Shown here in pieces: positions 6,928 to 15,375 of a DNA stretch of 64,000 nucleotides. Where the stretch lies: NCBI RefSeq assembly GCF_001904615.1, contig NZ_MRBY01000005.1, positions 29,249-93,248 of the forward strand. The letters are read 5' to 3'. The notes under the pieces were generated by a model. The model had not been told where the DNA came from, did not search any database, and saw only the letters and a program-made list of their open reading frames with translations. The position numbers and the translations under genes were made by a program. This DNA is from [Limnothrix rosea] IAM M-220. Its GTDB lineage: Bacteria; Cyanobacteriota; Cyanobacteriia; Cyanobacteriales; MRBY01. How positions within the stretch are numbered: position 1 is the first letter of the stretch; every line of letters starts with the position of its first letter.

Positions 6928-9867
6928 ATGACGGCTACTACTAATATGCTCAATAATCAGCCTAATTACTCTCCGACAATTAAGTCTTTACAGGCGGCGA
7001 TCGCCGTTGATCCGACGGATATTGTGACGAAGCTGAATCTCGCGAGTCAACTGGAAGAAGAAGGGTTTAAGCAAGATGCGGCTGTTGTGTATCAAGACAT
7101 TATTGATAGTGATAAAGACGGCGTATTTGCGGCTAGTGCGGAGCAGGCGATCTTAGCGTTGGGGATTGACCCGACAGCAAAGGATGGGAACATCTCTGCG
7201 TCTCCAGAACCGATAACTGCCATAGCGAATCCTCAGATTTCCTATTCGGATGAAGTGCGGGGCTTAAAGCGTGAGGTCGCGGCCGATCCCACCGATATGA
7301 TTGCCCAGATCAGTTTGGCGAGTGCCCTAGAAAATGAAGGCCATGATGGGGAAGCTGCCGATGTTTATCGCTATATTATTGCTAACGATGCGGACGGTGT
7401 ATTTTCAGCGAGTGCCGAAAAAGCCTTGGAAAACCTAGAGGGGGCGATCGCCGCTCCAGCGCCCATTATTGAGCAGCCACCTCAGCCAGAAATTACGGTT
7501 GTTCCTGAAGTTAAGCCCGCCAAGAAAACAAAATCTATTATCCAGCGACCACAACCTAGTCGCTCTAGCAGTAATGGTGTTTTGGGTCGCCTGCGGGATC
7601 TGCCCATTGCCCAAAAGCAGTTTGCGGGGATGCTCCTTTCTAGTTTAGTTACCCTAACGGGCGTGGTCGGTGCAGGTATTTTGATTACGACAGCCTCTGG
7701 ACGAGCACAGTTACGAGAACAAGCCATTTCAGAGCTAGCTGTCAACGAAATTCAATACGACATTAAAATCAACCAAATGGGCTTCGGTTTCCGGGGTCAG
7801 TCCGATAACGCTGCGGTCATTGAAGCCGCAACCCAGTACACTCAAACGGGGCAGGTTTCCCCAGATGTACGGGCTCTAGTAGACGGCATTCTCCAAAACG
7901 AGATTACAGCGCGGGAAATTGAATTTGCCACTTTGGTGGGAGCCGATAAACGTATCATTGTTAACGCTAATGCTGACCGGACTGGCGAACTCTTTGATCC
8001 CAATGGTTTGGTGACACAAGTCTTGGCAAATCCATCTCAGATTAAAACGAGTGAACTCATACCTTGGGAGCAAATCTCCGCCGAGCAACCCCCTCTCCCT
8101 GAAGGAACTCCCCAAGAAGCACAGGCTCTTGTTCGCTACACCGTGACTCCGGTGACAAGTGCCTCTGGTCAGGTGGTTGGAGCTTTGATTTCCGGTGATC
8201 TGGTGATTGAAGGCAAAGTTGCAATTCCGAGAGAAACGGTAAAAGCGTTTGACTCTGGCTACAGTGCGGTTTATCACATCAACAGTGATGGCTCTTTTAA
8301 TCTATCGGCGGCGGCATCGGAAGTGCTTGAGGATACTGGCAGTGGCTCAGAGGAGTTGGTTATTCACACCAGTATTGACGAAGCGGATACATTGGCTCTA
8401 CCAAACGACGATTTGCTGGTTGCTGCAGTGGCAGCCAATGGCGAGATTGTGACAGAGACGAAAAATGTCGGTGGACAGACTTATACGTTGGCAGCGGTGA
8501 GTGTCAGTAACAATGCGGGTCAACCGATCGCCGTGATGGTGCGGGGAACGCCTGTGGATAATTTGAATGCTCTACTTCGTAATAACCTAACTTTGCAGGT
8601 GAGTGTGGGTTTAGTGGCGATCGCCCTGTCGGCATTATTGGCAAGCTTACTCGGACGAGCCATTAGTCAACCGATTAAGGAGCTACAGGATACAGCAGAA
8701 GAATTTGGTCAAGGTAATTTAACAGCCCGAGCAGAAGCGGCATCGAAAGATGAGGTCGGTCTACTGGCTGAAACCTTTAATACGATGGCCGATGATATTT
8801 TGGCTTCTACCGAGGCGATTGCCAAACAGTCGGAAGCGAACGAGAAGGAGGCAGAATTCCAACGCTTAGAACGGGAACGCCTACAAGAGGGTGTAATTCG
8901 TTTACTGCTACAAATTGAAGAAGCCCGCCGTGGTGATTTGAGCGTCCAAGCAAAGGTAGATGAAGGGGAAGTTGGCTCCATTGCTGACGCCTTTAACGCC
9001 ACGATCCGCAGTCTACGATTGCTAGTATCTCAGGTACAAAGCTCGGCAAACCAGGTCCATGACTCGGCGATCGCCAACAACGACTTGATTACCCAGTTGG
9101 CGAACGAAGCAACAGTCCAAGAAAAAGCAATCCAGTCCGCTGAACGTTCTGTTAGAGGCATTGCCCAATCGATTCAGTCCGTAGCAAAATCCGCCCAAGT
9201 GGCTGCAAAAATTGCCCGCCGCTCCCGTGTGGCCGCGCAGCAGGGTCAAGAAACCATGGACGAAACGGTAGAAAATATCGATAACATTCGGGCATCGGTA
9301 GCTGACACCTCGAAAAAAGCGAAGCGCTTAGCGGAATCCTCCCAAGAGATTTCTAAGATTGTCAATATCATTTCCGACATCTCCGAAAAAACGAACCTAC
9401 TGGCATTTAACGCATCCATCGAGGCGACCCGTGCCGGGGAAAACGGTCAAGGTTTCCGCGTGGTTGCAGACGAAGTTCGTCGCCTAGCGGAGCAGGTCAC
9501 CACGTCTGCCCAAGAGATTGAGCAACTCATTGGCGGTATTCAGGAAGAGACGGTGGACATGATGAAAATGATGGAAGAAAGTACTTCCCAAGTTGTCACC
9601 GGAACAGAACTGGTACGCAAAACAAAAACCACCCTCCAAAATGTAGCGCGCATTAGCCAAGAAATTGACAAAGTCTTGAACTCCATTTCAAAGGCGACAG
9701 TCTCCCAGCGAGATGCCTCCACGAAGGTGACAAAAACCATGCAATCGGTTGCCTCCGTTGCCCAAAAAACCGCATCGGAATCCCAGTCGATGTCTGAGCA
9801 GTTAAAGTCCCTCACCAACGTGGCGATCGCCCTTCAAGAATCCTCTTCCCGATTTAAGGTTGACTAA
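6928..9867 (+). CDS. pilJ: PilJ, methyl-accepting chemotaxis protein
   Basis: This 979-residue inner-membrane chemoreceptor feeds PilL. The start at 6928 is chosen because AAGGA sits 5 nt upstream; the frame continues to a TTG at 6844 without such support. The cytoplasmic N-terminus has two similar TPR-like units (residues ~18-75 and ~110-170), each with the pattern AVDPTD-LASQLE-EG-DAAxVY-II-DGVFxASAE. Then come TM1 (~232-252), a periplasmic sensor region of about 300 residues, TM2 (~553-577), two HAMP units (~578-630 and ~670-715), and a signalling coiled coil with the conserved hairpin NLLAFNASIEATRAGENGQG near 820. It is typical of cyanobacterial PilJ rather than enteric receptors, which lack the TPR-like section. 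Confidence 0.92.
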   Translation: MTATTNMLNNQPNYSPTIKSLQAAIAVDPTDIVTKLNLASQLEEEGFKQDAAVVYQDIIDSDKDGVFAASAEQAILALGIDPTAKDGNISASPEPITAIANPQISYSDEVRGLKREVAADPTDMIAQISLASALENEGHDGEAADVYRYIIANDADGVFSASAEKALENLEGAIAAPAPIIEQPPQPEITVVPEVKPAKKTKSIIQRPQPSRSSSNGVLGRLRDLPIAQKQFAGMLLSSLVTLTGVVGAGILITTASGRAQLREQAISELAVNEIQYDIKINQMGFGFRGQSDNAAVIEAATQYTQTGQVSPDVRALVDGILQNEITAREIEFATLVGADKRIIVNANADRTGELFDPNGLVTQVLANPSQIKTSELIPWEQISAEQPPLPEGTPQEAQALVRYTVTPVTSASGQVVGALISGDLVIEGKVAIPRETVKAFDSGYSAVYHINSDGSFNLSAAASEVLEDTGSGSEELVIHTSIDEADTLALPNDDLLVAAVAANGEIVTETKNVGGQTYTLAAVSVSNNAGQPIAVMVRGTPVDNLNALLRNNLTLQVSVGLVAIALSALLASLLGRAISQPIKELQDTAEEFGQGNLTARAEAASKDEVGLLAETFNTMADDILASTEAIAKQSEANEKEAEFQRLERERLQEGVIRLLLQIEEARRGDLSVQAKVDEGEVGSIADAFNATIRSLRLLVSQVQSSANQVHDSAIANNDLITQLANEATVQEKAIQSAERSVRGIAQSIQSVAKSAQVAAKIARRSRVAAQQGQETMDETVENIDNIRASVADTSKKAKRLAESSQEISKIVNIISDISEKTNLLAFNASIEATRAGENGQGFRVVADEVRRLAEQVTTSAQEIEQLIGGIQEETVDMMKMMEESTSQVVTGTELVRKTKTTLQNVARISQEIDKVLNSISKATVSQRDASTKVTKTMQSVASVAQKTASESQSMSEQLKSLTNVAIALQESSSRFKVD

Positions 9868-9946
9868 TTTTTGTTGCGTCGTTTGCTTGAATTTTGCTAA
9901 TTACGACCTGCCATTGTCCTAGACACCACCCCAATTATTTGCTGCC

Positions 9947-12751
9947 ATGTTGGATGCCGCCAGTTTAAAAGCGATCGCCCTTGAAGCCCGCCATTGTTTT
10001 CTCTTGGAAGATGCGCCGGACTTTATCACTCTGTTTTACGGGAGCATCAAACAACTCAAAAATGAACTGGCTCAGCCTACTGGCGCAAATATTGGGGGCT
10101 TATATAAAGATCTCGTGCGTTCTGCCCACTCCATTAAAGGTGGTGCGGGTTTAGCGGAGTTGACCCCCCTAAATCAGCTCGCCCACAAAATGGAAGATCT
10201 CCTTGAGGCCATGGCAGAGGGGCGGGTTCAAGACCAAACAACGGGTTTAGAACTGGTCACCTTAGCGATGGAGGAGGTGCAAAATTGCGTTGATCTCGCG
10301 GCCTCTAGTGACGATAATCCGGGGATGTCCAGTGGCGTAACGGAGCTGACAAAAGCGCTGGAGGAATTTATCGAAGCCTCGGTGGCACCAGAAACGTCGC
10401 CGGATATGGCGATCGGCAGCTCTACGCCCAGTCAATTTATCATCACTTCCCTCAGGGTAGATCTCGAAGCTTGTGTCAAACGTTTAGAAGATCTATTGGT
10501 GAATCGGCCGACAGCCCAACGCCTTAAGTCTCACCTAACAACCTTGGCAGAGGAATGTCAGCTCTTAGGGGAAGCGCTCAGTTTGCCATGGCTACAGGAT
10601 ATTTCGCTTGTCATCACTCAAATGACCGCGAAGCCGATCATGCCTCTTCCAGAATTTGCCGCTTTGGCGATCGCCGAAATTCGAGCGGTCAGTCAAGCCT
10701 ATTTACAAGACGTAGAGAATACGGACTTATCGCCTACCTTTAAACAATTTCAAGAAGCACCAAAAGTCACCGCTCCTCCCGAACCACCAACTGCCCCCGT
10801 GCCTGCACCCGTTGCAACAACCGCCCCAACCACGACCGCAACGACCCAGAAAAAAACATCAACCCTACAGGTGCGTATGCCCATCACCCAGCTCAACCGC
10901 ATGGGTAATGCCGTCGGAGAATTGTTTATCGGCTACGAACAGCTTTCCCGTCACCAGCAGCAACTGCTCCAAGCGAGCCGTAATCTGAAACAACGAACCC
11001 AGCAGCTTAACCCCATTCGCGACGAAGTGGTAACTCTCTACGACCAACTGGCGATCGCCTCCCCAAAAATCACAACACCCAACGGCAATGGTCACAATCA
11101 AAACACAAGCCCAGAAGCAGCCGCCATCCTTGGAGAAGCCTCCCCTGACTCAGAATTTGACAGTCTCCACTTCGACCAATACACCCAAGCCCATTCCAAC
11201 CTGCAGCAGTTTCAAGAGCTCATGGTGCAAGTCCAAGAAATCCGCGAAGATATCGAACTCATTCGTTGGGAATTTCAAAACTCCCTCGACAGCATGCGGC
11301 AGCAATTGGAATACCTCAACCAAGACCTCACCCAGTCCCGTCTAGTGCCCTTCGGCAAATTAGCACGGCGCTTTATTCAGTCCCTTGAAACCCTGAGCCA
11401 ACGCTATCCCCAGTCAGCCCAGCTCAAGATTGTCGGTGAAGATGTCCTCGTTGACCAAGCGATTTTAGAACAATTACGCACACCGCTAACCCATCTCATC
11501 CGTAATGCCTTTGACCATGGCATCGAACCGCCAGTCCAGCGCCGCCAAGGGGACAAGCCTGAAACCGGAACAATCACCCTCTCCGCAAAGCTCCTCGGTA
11601 ATATCGTCGAAATTGAAGTTAGTGACGATGGTAAAGGGGTCAGTGTTGATCGGGTTTGGGAAAAAGCCGTTGCCGTTGGGTTACACAGCCCAACAGAGCG
11701 CGATCGCCTCAGCGAGAACCAAATTTTAGACTTTATTTTTGCCCCCGGATTTTCGACCCGACAAAAAGTGAGTGACCTCTCCGGGCGAGGCATGGGTTTA
11801 GACATTGTCCGCCTCGAACTTGACCAGCTTAACGGCACAGTATCCGTGGATAGTCGTGAGGGGCAGGGGACAAAATTTACGATTCGAATTCCCCTAAGTT
11901 TTAATATTTTGCCGTTACTGCTGTGTCGCTGCCAACAACAGGTTTTAGCGCTCCCTTCGGTGAATATTTCAGGTGTGGTTGCCCTCGTGGGTAAAAATGC
12001 CACCGCAGAGCCACCCGATCATCTTGATTGGCAAGGCTCTCCCCTAAAGCTTCATCCCCTTGACGAGCTATTGCCCTATACCCAAAGCAATGTTTTCCTC
12101 CCCCCAGACCAACGCCCAAAACCCACGATCGCCGTGGTTGTCCGCCAAGGAGATCAGCCCCTAGCCATTACCGTTGACGAGATTATCGGGGAGCGGGAGC
12201 TGGTTCTAAAAGCCCTTGACCGGACAGTGACCTATCCCCCTTATATTGCGGGCTGTACGGTGTTGGGTACAGGGGAAGTAGTACCTGTATTAATTCCTGA
12301 TGCCTTCGACCACTTGCTCAATGCACCAAAACTCGACAAGCTCACAACCCCACCGCCAACGGTGGCGCAAAATGTCCAACGGCAACCCTCTATTTTGATC
12401 ATTGATGATTCTGTGGCCGTCCGTCGTACGTTAAATAAAATGCTGACCCAATGTGGTTATCAAGTGCATCAATGCCGCGATGGTAAAGAAGCTTGGAATT
12501 TTCTCAACCGTTCGAATCAGACCTTTGATCTGGCCATTTGTGATCTGGAAATGCCGGGTTATGACGGTTTTACCTTGCTTCAGATGGTGCGGGGACAGCA
12601 GCAATGGGATAGCTTGCCTTTCGTGATGTTGACATCCCGTGATAATGATCTACACCGTCAAAGAGCGGAAAGACTAGGAGCCAGCAATTATTTCACGAAA
12701 CCCTTTAACCCTATCCAGTTTTTGCAGGCGATCGCCGAATATGTTGACTAA
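9947..12751 (+). CDS. pilL: PilL, CheA-like hybrid histidine kinase
   Basis: This 934-residue kinase sits at the end of the operon. Domain order: an Hpt domain with phosphorylatable H61 (AHSIKGGAGL); a second helical region to ~270; a Pro/Thr-rich linker (~275-305); the dimerisation helices (~310-460); an HATPase domain with HLIRNAFDHGIE, VSDDGKGV and SGRGMGLDIVR; a CheW-like regulatory domain; and a C-terminal receiver with IIDDS, DLEMPGYDGF and FTKPF. Thus kinase, phosphotransfer and receiver are in one chain. Synechocystis splits the equivalent protein over two loci (slr0073 and slr0322, from memory). It is 79 bp after pilJ. Repeat copy B begins at its stop codon. Confidence 0.93.
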   Translation: MLDAASLKAIALEARHCFLLEDAPDFITLFYGSIKQLKNELAQPTGANIGGLYKDLVRSAHSIKGGAGLAELTPLNQLAHKMEDLLEAMAEGRVQDQTTGLELVTLAMEEVQNCVDLAASSDDNPGMSSGVTELTKALEEFIEASVAPETSPDMAIGSSTPSQFIITSLRVDLEACVKRLEDLLVNRPTAQRLKSHLTTLAEECQLLGEALSLPWLQDISLVITQMTAKPIMPLPEFAALAIAEIRAVSQAYLQDVENTDLSPTFKQFQEAPKVTAPPEPPTAPVPAPVATTAPTTTATTQKKTSTLQVRMPITQLNRMGNAVGELFIGYEQLSRHQQQLLQASRNLKQRTQQLNPIRDEVVTLYDQLAIASPKITTPNGNGHNQNTSPEAAAILGEASPDSEFDSLHFDQYTQAHSNLQQFQELMVQVQEIREDIELIRWEFQNSLDSMRQQLEYLNQDLTQSRLVPFGKLARRFIQSLETLSQRYPQSAQLKIVGEDVLVDQAILEQLRTPLTHLIRNAFDHGIEPPVQRRQGDKPETGTITLSAKLLGNIVEIEVSDDGKGVSVDRVWEKAVAVGLHSPTERDRLSENQILDFIFAPGFSTRQKVSDLSGRGMGLDIVRLELDQLNGTVSVDSREGQGTKFTIRIPLSFNILPLLLCRCQQQVLALPSVNISGVVALVGKNATAEPPDHLDWQGSPLKLHPLDELLPYTQSNVFLPPDQRPKPTIAVVVRQGDQPLAITVDEIIGERELVLKALDRTVTYPPYIAGCTVLGTGEVVPVLIPDAFDHLLNAPKLDKLTTPPPTVAQNVQRQPSILIIDDSVAVRRTLNKMLTQCGYQVHQCRDGKEAWNFLNRSNQTFDLAICDLEMPGYDGFTLLQMVRGQQQWDSLPFVMLTSRDNDLHRQRAERLGASNYFTKPFNPIQFLQAIAEYVD

Positions 12752-12893
12752 TCTGAGTTTTGCTGAAGAATACTCGGAAATGCGACGTGGCGAAAGGGAG
12801 AGCGAGGGATGGGGCGATTGTTCATTCAAACAATTCTAGGAGTCAAAAAATGCGAGTTGCCGTTGATGTCCCGTGTCTCCTCCTCTCCATGTC
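12749..12893 (+). repeat. Structured intergenic repeat, copy B (diverged)
   Basis: This copy begins at the pilL stop codon. It keeps the order of copy A: CTGAGTTTTGCT, CTCGGAA, a GA-rich arm (12784-12815), CAAACAATTCTAG, TCAAAAAATGCGAGTT, and the CT-rich arm CCCGTGTCTCCTCCTCTCC. GACGTGGCGA (12784-12793) pairs with TCTCCATGTC (12884-12893). Relative to copy A, the fifth pair changed from C-G to T-A, so pairing is kept although both bases changed. Confidence 0.7.
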
Positions 12894-13059
12894 TCCCCAT
12901 CCCAATGTCCCCATGTCAAGGCATTGAGATAACTCTTTAACCCGAACTGAAAAAAAAAGATTTTTGTGCGGCCTTGTCTTTGCGTCTTCCTTGCTTGGCA
13001 TCGCTTTAACGGTATCTTCCTCTGGCAATAAGATAAATCTTGAACAAGTTTTGCGTCGG
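12752..13059. other. Intergenic stretch after pilL
   Basis: These 308 bases separate pilL from the convergent J-domain gene. The first part is repeat copy B. Bases 12894-13059 contain further CT-rich runs (CTCCCCATCCCAATGTCC, CTTTGCGTCTTCCTTGC) that may extend the repeat. There is no gene and no clear intrinsic terminator. Confidence 0.55.
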
Positions 13060-13623
13060 CTAAACCGCAGAAACTTTAATCTTGGCGATCGCCCGTTCCA
13101 CCTGTTGCCGTAGCCTCACATTACAGGGATCAGCTAGAAGCGCTTTACGAAAATAAGTGCGCGCTTGGTGGTCTTTGCCTTGGCGCAACAGTAGCGATCC
13201 CCACGACAAATAAATAATCCCCTGCCATTGCCGTACCTCCACATCATGGGGTAGACGATTAGCTAAACCATCCGTCAGGGCGATCGCCCGCGCAAATTTT
13301 TCTTTACGTAGACAAGCCTGAAGGGATTGATAAGTTTGCCATTTAAGGCGGTGTTCTAGTGCTGTTAATTCGTGGAGAACACTGGCTCTTGGTCGTTCAA
13401 CTTGTTCTGCTTCTCCTAAAGCCGCGTTCGGAAAAACACGCATTAGTTCTCGATAGGCACGATTAATCTCAATAAACTTTTCCTGAGCTTGGCGATCGCC
13501 CCCATTGACATCAGGATGGAACCGCCTTGCCAAACGCCGATAGGAAGCCTTAATCGTCGAAAGTTCAGCATCAACCCGTAGCCCTAAAATTTCATAGCAA
13601 TAGAGGAGATTCATAAAATACAT
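13060..13623 (-). CDS. J-domain protein with TPR-like C-terminus
   Basis: A DnaJ-type J domain covers residues about 4-65: [34 protein letters not shown], with the HPD tripeptide required to stimulate Hsp70 ATPase. A helical region follows with a TPR-like unit ([21 protein letters not shown]). The Gly/Phe linker and zinc-finger domain of true DnaJ are absent, so this is a class C J-protein recruiting DnaK to an unknown client. The start may be the ATG at 13623 or the one at 13614 ([10 protein letters not shown]); neither has a good Shine-Dalgarno. It is convergent with pilL and has no obvious operon partner. Confidence 0.85.
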   Translation of the reverse strand: MYFMNLLYCYEILGLRVDAELSTIKASYRRLARRFHPDVNGGDRQAQEKFIEINRAYRELMRVFPNAALGEAEQVERPRASVLHELTALEHRLKWQTYQSLQACLRKEKFARAIALTDGLANRLPHDVEVRQWQGIIYLSWGSLLLRQGKDHQARTYFRKALLADPCNVRLRQQVERAIAKIKVSAV

Positions 13624-13790
13624 TTAAGCGGCTCTGACCTAAGAATACAGCAAAAAAATCGCCTCGAAATAATTCAAAATCATGATTTCTCCCATAGATT
13701 CATCCATTAGACAGCACTAACTAACCAGAAATTTCTGTCTGGGTGCTGAAGCCCGCAAAATCTCAAGATCGATAGGATACAAATATCAAA

Positions 13791-14024
13791 ATGCACCACT
13801 CACCATCCTCTGCCATGTCCTCCCCTGCCAACCCTTCAGCTTCAGTGACAAAAATCCTGACAGAAGTGCGTGAGTCAAAACATTTGATCACTTCAAATCG
13901 CCATAGCCTAATGGCAGCAATCTTTGACGAGACTCTCCCAGAACAAGACCGCCAAGAAATCACTCACATTATTCACAACACAATGCACGGAAACATTCAA
14001 GTGGCACAACCCAAAGGCATTTAA
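13791..14024 (+). CDS. Small protein of a four-member paralog set (member 1)
   Basis: This encodes a 77-residue soluble protein. After a Ser/Pro-rich lead, residues ~18-72 follow the pattern LTEVRESKHLITSNRHSLM, then L-EQDRQEITHIIHNTMHGNIQV. The helix-turn-helix-like layout (hydrophobic helix, a short I-T/S turn, a second helix, an L-x-x-D/E start to a third helix, then HG-NI-V) is shared with the small genes at 25916, 61705 and 62443. I recall similar short cyanobacterial proteins without assigned function. An internal ATG at 13815 is an alternative start. The function is unknown. Confidence 0.6.
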   Translation: MHHSPSSAMSSPANPSASVTKILTEVRESKHLITSNRHSLMAAIFDETLPEQDRQEITHIIHNTMHGNIQVAQPKGI

Positions 14025-14197
14025 CATTTTCCTCACCCCCTAACGCTCTGTTCCCACGGCTAGATCTTCATTCATGGCTTAAAGTAAATCCCATCAAATC
14101 CTTAGTGACAAAAAGTCGTCAGCATTAGCCATTTCGCGAAGCTCGACCCAAAAACCAGTTATATTCGTTGCTGTAGATCGCTGTTCCCATAAAACCG

Positions 14198-14446
14198 TTG
14201 ATTAATATTTCCGTTAAACTTTTCGCTATTTACCAAGAAACCTACCAGCAAGACCAGCTCGAGTTGCAATTGGAAGATCAAGCAACAGTAAAAACCTTGG
14301 CGGATCATATTTTTAGTGAGCACCCAGAATTGCAAGAATGGCGCAACGTTACTCGCTACGGTGTGAATATGGCATTTGTTGACGAAAATACTGTCCTAAA
14401 AGATGGTGATGAAATTGTCTTCATTCCCCCCGTTAGCGGCGGCTAA
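14198..14446 (+). CDS. moaD: MoaD/ThiS-type sulfur carrier (molybdopterin synthase small subunit)
   Basis: This 82-residue ubiquitin-fold protein ends in the Gly-Gly needed for adenylation and thiocarboxylation (FIPPVSGG). VKLFAIYQE at the start, ATVKTLADHI and VNMAFVDENTVLKDGDEIVFIPP are typical of MoaD, which gives sulfur to precursor Z in molybdenum cofactor synthesis with MoaE. The start is the TTG at 14198; there is no ATG ahead of the conserved first strand. No other moa gene lies in the window, so ThiS or another carrier role is not excluded, although the sequence and VSGG end favour MoaD. Confidence 0.85.
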   Translation: MINISVKLFAIYQETYQQDQLELQLEDQATVKTLADHIFSEHPELQEWRNVTRYGVNMAFVDENTVLKDGDEIVFIPPVSGG

Positions 14447-14523
14447 ACTAAAAAGATCATGAATTCTATGGTTAATGACGCAGGTGAGAAAAAATTATCG
14501 AAACTATAGGTCACATCTAGATT

Positions 14524-15303
14524 ATGAGCCAACCGATTACGATTCTCTTTTATCCAGAGATGCCAGAGCCAGAATCGACGGCCTATCAACTCTGCACATA
14601 TTTAGGCTATCGGCTCACTAATAACCCGACTCAAGCTTTTGATGTTGCTTTTAAATATTTTGATGCAACTTTTTTTAGTGCTGATTTATTAGATGTTTTT
14701 GATGATATTCACGATGATGTGATTAATGGCCACAGTTTGGATATCAGTAAAAATAGAGTCGGCGAAGTCTTTCAATCGGTGTTTGGCTATGACATCAATA
14801 TTAATCCTGTGTCAGATAGGGGTCTAGGGTTTCAAAAGTCTGATATTAATCGTTGGCGAGATGGGGAAATGGTGCAGTTACCGTTGGCTGCTGATGTTGT
14901 AGATCAAGATGTGGTCTATCAAAAGTTTGTTGATACTGAAACTGACGGTGAATATGTGGATATTTCTGTGCCGATTTATGATGGTGTCATTCCTTGTGTT
15001 GTTCTCCAAGCTCGTTCCCATGTCAAGCTCACGGATGCTGCAAAGACTGTGTTAACAGTTAAAGAAACTGTCTCGATTTTTTCTGAAGCTGAAATTCAAC
15101 AATTGACGAGATGTGCCCAGGGGCTGCGGTTGGACTATGGTGAGTTTGATGTGTTGCGCGATCGCCATGATGGCAAAATTTATATTGTTGATGTGAATAA
15201 TACGCCCTGTGAGTTTCCCCAGGGGCTGACTGCAATGGAACGGGAATTATTGCTAGAAAAGCTAAGTAATGCCTTTGTTCCTCTCATTGCAAAGCGACTG
15301 TAG
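14524..15303 (+). CDS. ATP-grasp-like protein of unknown substrate
   Basis: I do not recognise a named family for this 259-residue soluble protein. The C-terminal part has the look of an ATP-grasp fold: LRLDYGEFDVLRDRHDGKIYIVDVNNTP resembles the metal-binding Asp/Asn strand pair (D/E...D-x-N-x-x-P) of ATP-grasp ligases. VVYQKFVDTE and ARSHVKLTD would be the preceding ATP-binding strands. The N-terminal 90 residues (FYPEMPEPESTAYQLCTYLGYR) may form the preATP-grasp domain; this is inference. It follows moaD by 77 bp on the same strand, but no functional link is visible. Confidence 0.55.
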   Translation: MSQPITILFYPEMPEPESTAYQLCTYLGYRLTNNPTQAFDVAFKYFDATFFSADLLDVFDDIHDDVINGHSLDISKNRVGEVFQSVFGYDININPVSDRGLGFQKSDINRWRDGEMVQLPLAADVVDQDVVYQKFVDTETDGEYVDISVPIYDGVIPCVVLQARSHVKLTDAAKTVLTVKETVSIFSEAEIQQLTRCAQGLRLDYGEFDVLRDRHDGKIYIVDVNNTPCEFPQGLTAMERELLLEKLSNAFVPLIAKRL

Positions 15304-15375
15304 GACAGTGGGTTGTGGAATTTTTGGTTTTATTTTTAATGTTTTAAATCGGTGTTCGCTCGTGGGGAGATAAGT

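Noticed and set aside
11404..12003. 199-codon minus-strand frame opposite pilL
   Set aside because: It is a low-complexity Ser/Arg/Pro-rich translation antisense to the kinase domain.
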